Assembly (NCBI GenBank): GCA_023381535.1
Contig: JAMCSN010000003.1
Location: forward strand, 1 to 64,000
Source: Bacteroidota bacterium
Lineage (GTDB): Bacteria > Bacteroidota > Ignavibacteria > Ignavibacteriales > Melioribacteraceae
Direction of reading: 5' to 3'
Length of the DNA stretch: 64,000 nucleotides
Below are positions 46,305 through 53,707 of this stretch, one piece after another (positions within the stretch are counted from its first letter, which is position 1; every line of letters starts with the position of its first letter). The notes under the pieces were generated by a model. That model searched no databases. It saw nothing but the letters and a program-made list of their open reading frames with translations, and was not told where the DNA came from. The position numbers and the translations under genes are program-made.

Positions 46305-47709
46305 TTTCTTCCGGTTCAATTTCAGATGTAATCTTGTATGGCAGTTTTATCGTCACTGTGGTGCCGGGATATTTTGCATTGCCAATTTTTGATGGACTTG
46401 TCGCTTCGATGGTTCCTTTGTGACGGTCGATGATTTCTTTCACAATTGCCAACCCCATTCCACTTCCTTCCATTTTGGTTTTGTCAATGTTTGATGCGCG
46501 GTAAAACTGATTGAAAATTTTATTTATGTCATGTTGCGGAATTCCAATGCCTGTATCTGAAACTTCAATCAGAATGTTTTCCGCATCTTTGTCGGATAGT
46601 GTAATTTCAACCTTACTGTCATCGGGCGAATATTTTATTGAGTTGCTTATAAGGTTTGAGAAAGCCAACTCAAGCAAGATCTTATCTCCCATCACCGCTT
46701 TTTTATTCTCACGTTGATCGAAAAGTTGAAACTCAATTTTTCTCTGTTTTGTCTCCTCAAAATGATTTTCGATTAAGCTGCGGATAAGATCGTCAATCAT
46801 AATCTCTTCGGAAGAAGTTATATCAAGCAATTTCAATTTTGAAAATCTGAGAATGTTGTTGATCAATGCCAATGCCTCATCCGTTCTAATCTTCGCACGC
46901 TGCAGTTTCTTTTCAACTTCAACATCAATTGGTCCGACCAATCTTTCCAGCAAAAGTTGAATGATAGACTGCAAAGCTGCAATCGGCGATTTTATTTCGT
47001 GCACTACTCCGATCGTATATTTCTGTTTCGATTCTTCGGCATCCTCAAGCTTTTCCAACGTACGCCGCAATTGCTGTTCCCTACGGTAAAGCTGTCTGGC
47101 AATTTTGTTGGTAAGATATACACTTACAAAGAGCATAAAACCGAACACCATTATAATTAGAACATCGTATGTAACTTCGTGTACGTAACCTTTGCTAACT
47201 AATCCAAATATGGGATAAGAATTTAACACATCAACTCGCTGGAGATAATCAAGAACCGCAAAAACAAATGTGATAGCAGCTGCGCAAACATAGACTATAT
47301 ATCCCGGCAGTATTAAACTTCCGATAATCATGTGAAATATGAATAGCATGTACAGCGGGGAATCTATCATTCCAGTGAAGTAAACGAGAAGCATCAGCGA
47401 GATCATATCCAAAATAATTTGCAGCAGCGAAAAATGCAGACAATTGAATTTGCCAGGTACGTCGCCAATCTTATCCTTCACAGACTGAAGGATTACATTG
47501 TAAAGAAAAATGGTTATCGAAATAAAAGCTATTGCAACGATTTGAGTTTTAGATAGGCTAAGATTGAGAATCAATTCGCCAAACAAAAGAAAGCCGATAA
47601 GAATTACAACAGCGATATATCGGAGTCGTATGAACCATCGGTTCCTAAGTCTGATAGCTTTCCAGAACTCGCCGTAATGCTGTGCCCATTGAGGTACTAA
47701 AACGAACAT
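46285..47709 (-). CDS. membrane sensor histidine kinase
   Basis: A 474-residue kinase. About six membrane segments (from 30 to 200) form an input domain without a large extracytoplasmic loop; HisKA follows with phosphoacceptor His237 (VVHEIKSPIAALQSII), and the ATPase has NLISNSIKYSPD (N box), DTGIGIP and GSGMGLAIVKEII. It is alone, with no response regulator adjacent; the nearest is the CheY-like protein heading the hydrogenase operon about 3.8 kb away on the same strand. Partnership with it is only a possibility. Confidence 0.92.
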   Translation of the reverse strand: MFVLVPQWAQHYGEFWKAIRLRNRWFIRLRYIAVVILIGFLLFGELILNLSLSKTQIVAIAFISITIFLYNVILQSVKDKIGDVPGKFNCLHFSLLQIILDMISLMLLVYFTGMIDSPLYMLFIFHMIIGSLILPGYIVYVCAAAITFVFAVLDYLQRVDVLNSYPIFGLVSKGYVHEVTYDVLIIMVFGFMLFVSVYLTNKIARQLYRREQQLRRTLEKLEDAEESKQKYTIGVVHEIKSPIAALQSIIQLLLERLVGPIDVEVEKKLQRAKIRTDEALALINNILRFSKLKLLDITSSEEIMIDDLIRSLIENHFEETKQRKIEFQLFDQRENKKAVMGDKILLELAFSNLISNSIKYSPDDSKVEITLSDKDAENILIEVSDTGIGIPQHDINKIFNQFYRASNIDKTKMEGSGMGLAIVKEIIDRHKGTIEATSPSKIGNAKYPGTTVTIKLPYKITSEIEPEEISREDY

Positions 47710-47877
47710 AATCTATTCAATTAAATGGTCATTCAACATCAACTGATGGAATACATCCACAATGACCTTACAACCCGTTGTTAATATAATAAAAATGGTT
47801 ACTGTTATTCTACGAATTACCTCAGTGTTGATCCTAACCGCTCATCTTCAAAAAAAGTCAGCATAACGAAAATTTTT

Positions 47878-47910
47878 TAAAAATGAAGCCGGACAACCCA
47901 ATCCGGCTTC
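47878..47910 (-). terminator. Rho-independent terminator of the hydrogenase operon
   Basis: Nine-base arms GAAGCCGGA (47885-47893) and TCCGGCTTC (47902-47910) enclose an 8-nt loop; on the minus strand the stem is followed by ATTTTT. It lies 24 nt past the hydA stop. Confidence 0.8.
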
Positions 47911-47933
47911 ACTAAGGAGTGTGCATGAAAAAC

Positions 47934-49850
47934 TTAAGCTATATAGCTTCCCCGTTTAACATAATGAGTGTGTAAAAGTTTATGGGATAGCTGTCCGCTG
48001 GGTCCTTCCGTTAGAAATTCCTCATAGATTCTTTGAACATGCGGGTTATCGTGCGACTTTCTGATTTCCAACGATTCATCTTCGGAATAAATTGCTTGAG
48101 CGCGTTTTTGTCTTATCTCAGGAGTTGTAGGAATTGGTTGACCTCCGCCGCCCAAACATCCGCCCGGACAAGCCATGAATTCAATGAAATGACATTCGGA
48201 GAATTTTCCGCCGGCTTTTATGTCGTCCATAATTTTTTTTGCGTTTGCGGTTCCGTGTGCAACAGCAATTTTCAGTGTAGCGCCTTTCAGCCAGTTCCAA
48301 TCATGAATAAGATGTTTTAAAATTGCCGGTACCGGTCCCACATGATCGCCGATAGGAATTTCCATGTATTTAGTTCCTTCAAATCCGCGCAACGGAATTA
48401 TGTTTGCATTCGCGAAGATGTCTTCTGTCTTTTTGCCCAATACAAATTCAACAACAGAGCGAATTGCTGCTTCCATAACTCCGCCAGTTGCACCGAATAT
48501 TAATCCAGCGCCAGATGCTTCGCCGAACGGAGAATCAAAATCGCTCTTTGGCATTTCCGGTAAATTGATACCGGCTTCTTTAATCATTCTGGCAAGTTCG
48601 CGGGTTGTCAATCCGTAATCGACATCTTTGAATCCGCTTGCATGCATCTCCGGTCTATTGCATTCGAATTTTTTTGCAGAACACGGCATTACGGCAACAG
48701 AAATGATATCTGCCGGATCAATTCCGTTTTTCTCGGCATAAAATGTTTTTATCAATGCGCCAAACATTTGCTGCGGAGATTTTGCAGTTGATAAGTTTTC
48801 AATGTACTCGGGATAGTAATGTTCCAAAAATTTTACCCAGCCCGGCGAACATGAAGTAAACTGCGGCAATGCAACATCTTGTTTTTTGACCAACGCTTTG
48901 TACAAGCGAGTTATTAGTTCGGTGCCTTCTTCTATAATGGTTAAGTCGGCAGTAAAATTCGTATCGAACACTTTATTAAAACCGATTCTTCGTAAAGCCG
49001 TATTCATTTCGCGAGTCATCGAAGTTCCGGCGGGCAAACCGAACTCCTCTCCAATTGCAGCGCGAGGTGAAGGCGCAGTTTGAATCACAACATGTTTCTT
49101 CGGGTCGTCAATAGCAGCCCAAATGCGGTCCGAGGGATCGTTAGCACGCAATGCTGATGTGGGACAGCGGTTAATGCATTGACCGCAATTAATACATATA
49201 ACATCCGCCAACGGTTTGTTCATGAACGTGCTTATGTGAGTTTTGGAACCTCTATCGATTGCCTCAAGAACACCAACCTCTTGCAGATCGATGCAAGTTC
49301 TTACGCACCGTTTACAAAGGACGCATTTGTTCATATCTCTAACTACAGAGAAAGATGAATTATCAATTTCGTATTTCGGTTTTTCGATGTGACCAAATGT
49401 TAGGTTATCAACTCCGTATTCTTTTGCCAACGCTTGAAGTTCACACTTCCCGTTTCTGAAACACGAATAACATTCTCCGTAATGTTCGCTCAGCATCAAA
49501 TCGATTATGTGTCTGCGCGCTTTACGCACCATTGGCGTGGAAGTTTTTATTTTAATCGGAGAAGTAATTGGAAATGCACACGATGCTTGCAGAGTTCTCA
49601 TCCCTTCAACTTCAACGACACAAATTCTGCAAACACCAGCAACGCACAAATCTTCATGATGACAAAGTGTTGGAATACTTATCCCGTTTTGTTTGCATGC
49701 TTCAAGAATTGTTGTGCCGAGCGGAACGACAACTTTCTTTTCATTTATCTGAACCGAAACAGTTCCTCCGATTGTAGTGAGGTCTGTTGGTTTTTCAATC
49801 TTCAATGGCTTTTGACTTACCGGTGCTCTCAGTTTGTTTTTACTTTCCAT
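47934..49850 (-). CDS. hydA: [FeFe] hydrogenase catalytic subunit, NuoG/HydA type
   Basis: A 638-residue hydrogenase with four N-terminal clusters: a [2Fe-2S] site (Cys63, 74, 77, 91), a His-Cys3 [4Fe-4S] site (His123, Cys127, 130, 136), and two ferredoxin-type [4Fe-4S] sites (Cys176-186 and 219-229). The H-cluster motifs are TSCSPGW (Cys334), MPCSAKKFECNRPE (Cys390) and FMACPGGCLGGGGQP (Cys561, 565). The first normally reads TSCCPxW; here the second Cys is Ser. ATG 49850 is chosen because GGAGG lies just upstream. It overlaps the NuoF-like gene by 11 nt. Group A3-like, NAD-linked or bifurcating activity is inferred. Confidence 0.94.
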   Translation of the reverse strand: MESKNKLRAPVSQKPLKIEKPTDLTTIGGTVSVQINEKKVVVPLGTTILEACKQNGISIPTLCHHEDLCVAGVCRICVVEVEGMRTLQASCAFPITSPIKIKTSTPMVRKARRHIIDLMLSEHYGECYSCFRNGKCELQALAKEYGVDNLTFGHIEKPKYEIDNSSFSVVRDMNKCVLCKRCVRTCIDLQEVGVLEAIDRGSKTHISTFMNKPLADVICINCGQCINRCPTSALRANDPSDRIWAAIDDPKKHVVIQTAPSPRAAIGEEFGLPAGTSMTREMNTALRRIGFNKVFDTNFTADLTIIEEGTELITRLYKALVKKQDVALPQFTSCSPGWVKFLEHYYPEYIENLSTAKSPQQMFGALIKTFYAEKNGIDPADIISVAVMPCSAKKFECNRPEMHASGFKDVDYGLTTRELARMIKEAGINLPEMPKSDFDSPFGEASGAGLIFGATGGVMEAAIRSVVEFVLGKKTEDIFANANIIPLRGFEGTKYMEIPIGDHVGPVPAILKHLIHDWNWLKGATLKIAVAHGTANAKKIMDDIKAGGKFSECHFIEFMACPGGCLGGGGQPIPTTPEIRQKRAQAIYSEDESLEIRKSHDNPHVQRIYEEFLTEGPSGQLSHKLLHTHYVKRGSYIA

Positions 49851-51045
49851 AAGATCCTCCGTTGCCATCGAAAATTTCCTCCTTAAAATTATCCAGTATT
49901 GATATGAACGAGTTTGGACTCGACTGACCCAACCCGCATTTGGACGCAATCTGCATCGTTCTGCCAAGTTCTTTAAGCTGGTTTAGATATGAGAAAGTGC
50001 ACTCGCCTCTTTCAAGCTTCTCTATGCCTTCCAATAATTTTACATTCCCAATTCTGCACGGCGTACATTGGCCGCACGATTCTTCAACAAAAAATTCCAT
50101 AAAATTTTTTAGTACATGAAGCATGTTTCTGCTTTCGTTAAAAATCATAATTGACCCGCCGGTTGCAGCGTCTTCGTATGCGAGGACTCTGTTGAATCCC
50201 GATTTCGGAATGCAAGTACCTGAGGCTCCGCCGACTTGCACTGCTTTAGCATTCTTCGCTCCAACGATTTCCAGCAATTCCGTTATGCGCGTTCCCCACG
50301 GAAGTTCATACACACCGGGTTTCTCGCAATCGCCGGAAACGGAAAACAATTTTGATCCGGTAGATTTATCGGTCCCGTATTTCTTGAACCACAATCCGCC
50401 TTTTGTAATTATATGTGGTACTGACGCCAATGTTTCTACGTTGTTAACCACTGTCGGTGCACCCATAAAACCAGTGTTAACTGGATACGGTGGGCGGTTG
50501 CGGGCTTCGCCTCTATTTCCTTCAAGTGATTCAATCAATGCGGTTTCCTCGCCGCATACGTATGCGCCACTGCCCATTCGAATGGTAATATCAAAATTGA
50601 AATTCTTTTTGTTCAGAATTTCTCTGCCGAGCAGTTTATCTTTTCTCATTTCTTGCAGATAATCTTCAAGAGATTTTTTCATGTATTCGTATTCGCCACG
50701 AAGATAAATTATTCCGTTCTCGGCGCCGATCGTGTATCCGGCTACTACCATTCCGTCGAGTACCAGTTCGGGAAATTCTAAAAGCAAAACTCTATCTTTG
50801 AAAGTACCGGGCTCACCCTCGTCGGCATTACAGATAACATATTTCGTTTTCGAAGTTGCAGCTGCAACGATTGTCCATTTTGTTGCCGTTGGGAATCCCG
50901 CGCCGCCTCTTCCTTTCAATTTCGATTCGCGCAGTTCGAATAAAATATCTTCACGCGATTGCGATAAAGCTTTTTTAATCGCTTCACCTCTTGCGTATTT
51001 CGAAAAGAGAACTGTCCCTTTTCTATCTTTTTTTTCTTGGTTCAT
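49840..51045 (-). CDS. hydB: NuoF-like flavoprotein subunit of the hydrogenase
   Basis: A 401-residue subunit expected to bind FMN, NAD(P)H and one [4Fe-4S] cluster. Motifs: GRGGAGFPTATKW near the N-terminus (NADH site), CNADEGEPGTFKDR (FMN), GAYVCGEETALIESLEG, and ESCGQCTPCRIG with a fourth Cys in SKCGLGQ. Unlike HydB of Thermotoga it lacks the N-terminal thioredoxin-like [2Fe-2S] domain and the C-terminal ferredoxin domain, so it is the minimal NuoF form. Translation overlaps hydC by one base. Confidence 0.92.
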   Translation of the reverse strand: MNQEKKDRKGTVLFSKYARGEAIKKALSQSREDILFELRESKLKGRGGAGFPTATKWTIVAAATSKTKYVICNADEGEPGTFKDRVLLLEFPELVLDGMVVAGYTIGAENGIIYLRGEYEYMKKSLEDYLQEMRKDKLLGREILNKKNFNFDITIRMGSGAYVCGEETALIESLEGNRGEARNRPPYPVNTGFMGAPTVVNNVETLASVPHIITKGGLWFKKYGTDKSTGSKLFSVSGDCEKPGVYELPWGTRITELLEIVGAKNAKAVQVGGASGTCIPKSGFNRVLAYEDAATGGSIMIFNESRNMLHVLKNFMEFFVEESCGQCTPCRIGNVKLLEGIEKLERGECTFSYLNQLKELGRTMQIASKCGLGQSSPNSFISILDNFKEEIFDGNGGSYGK

Positions 51046-51518
51046 TATTTCACCTCGCCAAGAATCTGAATCGCTTTTTCCGGCGTCACTTTTGAATAGA
51101 CTCTTTCATTTATCAACAACACTGGTCCTTGATCGCACATACCAAGACAATTAACATATTCGAGAGTGAACTTGCCGTCTTTTGTTGTCTCGCCGAATGT
51201 AATTCCCAATTCCCGTTCAACAGCTTTAACAACGGATTTTTTTCCAAAAAGATCACACGCAATTGTCTGGCAAAGACGCACAATGTTTCGTCCTTTCGGC
51301 TGCGTATTCAAGAAAGAATAAAAACTGATTACACTGTAAACTTCAACGGGATGGATTCCCAGCAAACGTGCAACTTCCTGCTGCGCGAAATCTGGAATGT
51401 GTTTATGCTTTCTATGAATATCCTGAAGAATAGGAAGCAGCGAAGATCTATTATTGCCGTACTTCGCAACGAGTTGTTCGATCTCTTCTGTCATAGCATT
51501 TTTTTCGAAGACTAACAT
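51045..51518 (-). CDS. hydC: NuoE-like [2Fe-2S] subunit of the hydrogenase
   Basis: A 157-residue thioredoxin-like ferredoxin. LVAKYGNNRSSLLPILQDIH leads to ligands in RLCQTIACDLFG (Cys-x5-Cys region) and NCLGMCDQGP. It should carry electrons between the flavin subunit and HydA. It overlaps the response-regulator gene and hydB by a base each. Confidence 0.92.
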   Translation of the reverse strand: MLVFEKNAMTEEIEQLVAKYGNNRSSLLPILQDIHRKHKHIPDFAQQEVARLLGIHPVEVYSVISFYSFLNTQPKGRNIVRLCQTIACDLFGKKSVVKAVERELGITFGETTKDGKFTLEYVNCLGMCDQGPVLLINERVYSKVTPEKAIQILGEVK

Positions 51519-51901
51519 TAGCGTACCTCCTCAACTCTTTGCAGCAAGTTTGTAACCTTAGCTATCAGTTCTTCAGGTGAAATTGGTTTCTCAACAAAAT
51601 CATCGACCGGCACCATTTCGCTTTTCCCGAAATCCATTCCAATCGCTTTCGAAACAGAAGTGTACATCAGAATCGGCGTTTTTATTTTTTCCTTACGAAG
51701 TTTTTGTGCCATAAAAAATCCATCGTCGGGTTCATCCATCATAACATCAAGAATTATCAGATCGGGTTTTTTCTCCATTATAATTTTGTATCCGTCCTCC
51801 GGATTTGTAGCCGTAACAATATCATATCCCTTTGACCTTAACACCAAACTGCTGGCATCCACGATATCCGGATCGTCATCAATAACTGCTATTAGCGCCA
51901 T
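51518..51901 (-). CDS. CheY-like single-domain response regulator
   Basis: A 127-residue receiver domain without an output domain. Acidic pocket Asp8-Asp10, phosphoacceptor Asp52 (LIILDVMMDEPDD), the Ser/Thr in MYTSVSK and Lys in VEKPISPEE are present. It is the first gene of the hydrogenase operon and overlaps hydC by one base. The coupling suggests redox or post-translational control of the enzyme or its regulation through a partner, but no partner kinase is proven. Confidence 0.9.
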   Translation of the reverse strand: MALIAVIDDDPDIVDASSLVLRSKGYDIVTATNPEDGYKIIMEKKPDLIILDVMMDEPDDGFFMAQKLRKEKIKTPILMYTSVSKAIGMDFGKSEMVPVDDFVEKPISPEELIAKVTNLLQRVEEVR

Positions 51902-52025
51902 CTTTTTTCTCCTCTAATAGTTCGTTTTGTTAGAATCCATGAGCATATTCCAAAATGACTATGCCCACTTGAAAAAATGATTTTATGTCTGTTACTCCGA
52001 ATTTTCTAAGTCCGTTTACAATAGT

Positions 52026-52041
52026 TGCATTTTATATGCCA
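52026..52041 (-). promoter_or_regulatory. sigma-54-like -24/-12 promoter for the hydrogenase operon
   Basis: On the minus strand TGGCATATAAAATGCA has GG and GC exactly 12 bases apart, the strict spacing of sigma-54 promoters (TGGCAC-N5-TTGC). Two positions differ from consensus. It is about 125 nt before the response-regulator start. No enhancer-binding protein or rpoN is in the window. Confidence 0.35.
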
Positions 52042-52072
52042 CTAAGATTTTTGTTTTAAGAAAGGAATTTCA

Positions 52073-52267
52073 ATGATTTTTATTCAATCTGTACCTCAGC
52101 AAAAAGGCTTTCCTAACAGTGAGAAAAGATTTCTTTTATTTCTGAATTTTATGGTACCGATTTTTTTAAACGAATATTTCTGGTTTAAATTGATCTTCAA
52201 TACATGGAGTATTGAAAGTATGGTTGGCGACCCGATTTATATTGCGTTGGGAAAACGAAATGCTTGA
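52073..52267 (+). CDS. short hypothetical protein, doubtful
   Basis: A 64-codon frame with an AAAGGA site 6 nt before the ATG and a hydrophobic, aromatic composition (FLLFLNFMVPIFL). It lies alone between the hydrogenase promoter and the convergent purE and matches nothing I recognise. It may be a chance frame. Confidence 0.25.
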   Translation: MIFIQSVPQQKGFPNSEKRFLLFLNFMVPIFLNEYFWFKLIFNTWSIESMVGDPIYIALGKRNA

Positions 52268-52765
52268 TTACTTTTTACTTCGAGGAAGATTCTTGTCCTT
52301 CTTAAGAACTTCCTTTTCCATATTCTTTCTGTAAGCAATTAGTTTTTTCTTGAGACCAGAATCAGAAACCGCAAGTATTTGAACTGCCAATAAAGCAGCG
52401 TTCTTGGCACCATCAATTGAAACTGTAGCTACCGGAACGCCGGGAGGCATCTGTACAATCGACAGCAACGAATCTAATCCGTTAGTTGACTTACCGAGAA
52501 TCGGAACACCGATCACAGGTAACTCAGTATGTGCTGCAATAATTCCAGGAAGATGAGCTGCGCCACCCGCTCCAGCTATGAATACTTTTGTCCCAAGCTT
52601 GACTGAATCTGAAATGAATTGGATTGTCTGTCTCGGAGTTCTGTGTGCTGATAGAACGCGGGTTTCGAAATCTATATTAAATTCTTCGAATACGTTTTCA
52701 GCTTTTTGCATCACCGGGTAATCCGAATCACTACCCATAAGTATTGCGACTTGAGTTCTTTTCAT
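52268..52765 (-). CDS. purE: N5-carboxyaminoimidazole ribonucleotide mutase
   Basis: A purine-synthesis enzyme of 165 residues from ATG 52765 (a TTG six codons upstream is possible). MGSDSDYPVMQKA, LSAHRTPRQTIQFI and the GAGGAAHLPGIIAAHTELP active-site region are typical class I PurE. The C-terminal tail is basic. No purK is adjacent. Confidence 0.95.
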   Translation of the reverse strand: MKRTQVAILMGSDSDYPVMQKAENVFEEFNIDFETRVLSAHRTPRQTIQFISDSVKLGTKVFIAGAGGAAHLPGIIAAHTELPVIGVPILGKSTNGLDSLLSIVQMPPGVPVATVSIDGAKNAALLAVQILAVSDSGLKKKLIAYRKNMEKEVLKKDKNLPRSKK

Positions 52766-52842
52766 GAATTTATTTCCTATCAATCAGTTACAAAATTTAT
52801 TTTAAAAATAGTTCACGCAGATGATAAAACAAAATCCGAAAA

Positions 52843-52880
52843 ACAAAAAAGGCGGAATCGAACTAAACCAATTCCGCCTT
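52843..52880 (-). terminator. Rho-independent terminator of the DUF2807 gene
   Basis: AAGGCGGAAT (52849-52858) and ATTCCGCCTT (52871-52880) form a 10-bp stem; on the minus strand it is followed by TTTTTTGTTTTT (the stem's last two T pair the start of this run). It lies 20 nt past the DUF2807 stop. Confidence 0.85.
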
Positions 52881-52899
52881 CTTGACATAAGTAACTAAC

Positions 52900-53547
52900 T
52901 TATTTTCGTGATATCGATCCGACACCTGAAACATTCGTTCTTGTTTTCTGAGGATCACCGTAATAATCGATTGACCCGACACCTGAAACTGACGCATCTA
53001 AAGATTCTTTCGCAAAAACATCCGCACTAGCAGCACCGCTTACGCTTACTCTCACAATATTAGCTTTCAAATCTTTCGCATCAAGACTTCCAGCACCCGA
53101 TAGCTCCACATCAAATCTGTCAGCAGTGCCGTCAACATAAACGTGTCCTGCTCCGCTCAGATCGATTGAAAAATTATCTGTGTTCACACCGATGACTGAA
53201 ATATTATTCGCGCCGGAAACATCAACAGATCTTAAATCGGGAGTTGTAACATCAATAAGAATTTCTTTTCGCGGAGAGATGTTTTTCTTCGTATCAATAG
53301 ACAAGGTATTACCTTTTACATTGGTTCGAATGAAATACAAAAGATTTTCTTCAGCAGAAATCTTAAGTGATGGCGCAGAACCGACATGCACACGGATTGT
53401 AAAAGCTCCGCCAGCATCCAAGTTTTGAAATTCCTGAATGTTTCTGGTTTCTTGTTTCACTTTCCCGTTGCCTCTTATACCCCAAAAACCACAACCACTA
53501 ACAACGAATCCTAAAATCAATGAGACGGCAATCAATTTAGCTTTCAT
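52900..53547 (-). CDS. DUF2807 (head GIN domain) lipoprotein
   Basis: A 215-residue secreted lipoprotein: signal peptide AKLIAVSLILGFVVSGC with lipobox VSGC, so Cys19 would be lipidated. The body is a series of beta strands punctuated by DVSGANNI, DLSGAGHV, ELSGAGSL, SVSGAAS, SVSGVGS turns, the pattern of this domain, expected to form a beta-helix. Function unknown; common in Bacteroidota. It has its own terminator and is flanked by unrelated genes. Confidence 0.9.
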   Translation of the reverse strand: MKAKLIAVSLILGFVVSGCGFWGIRGNGKVKQETRNIQEFQNLDAGGAFTIRVHVGSAPSLKISAEENLLYFIRTNVKGNTLSIDTKKNISPRKEILIDVTTPDLRSVDVSGANNISVIGVNTDNFSIDLSGAGHVYVDGTADRFDVELSGAGSLDAKDLKANIVRVSVSGAASADVFAKESLDASVSGVGSIDYYGDPQKTRTNVSGVGSISRK

Positions 53548-53644
53548 GATAGTTTCCTCAAATCTTTACTTTTTTAGACGTAAAGAATGCTTTATGGTTT
53601 CATATAAAAATGACCAAATTCACTTATAGCAATTCTTTAGTTAA

Positions 53645-53671
53645 TTGTCTTAACTTATTATATTAAGTTTG
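53645..53671 (+). promoter_or_regulatory. possible promoter of the TPR-AAA gene
   Basis: TAAGTTTG (53664-53671) fits the TAnnTTTG box and lies 37 nt before the GTG start; TTG at 53645 is about the right distance upstream for a weak -35. An AACTTA/TAAGTT inverted pair overlaps it. Confidence 0.3.
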
Positions 53672-53707
53672 TAAAATTAATAAAGCAAATTATTCCGATA
53701 AACTATT

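Noticed and set aside
52073..52267. Treating the 64-codon frame as a confident gene
   Set aside because: Only the ribosome site supports it; it is kept in the feature list at low confidence.
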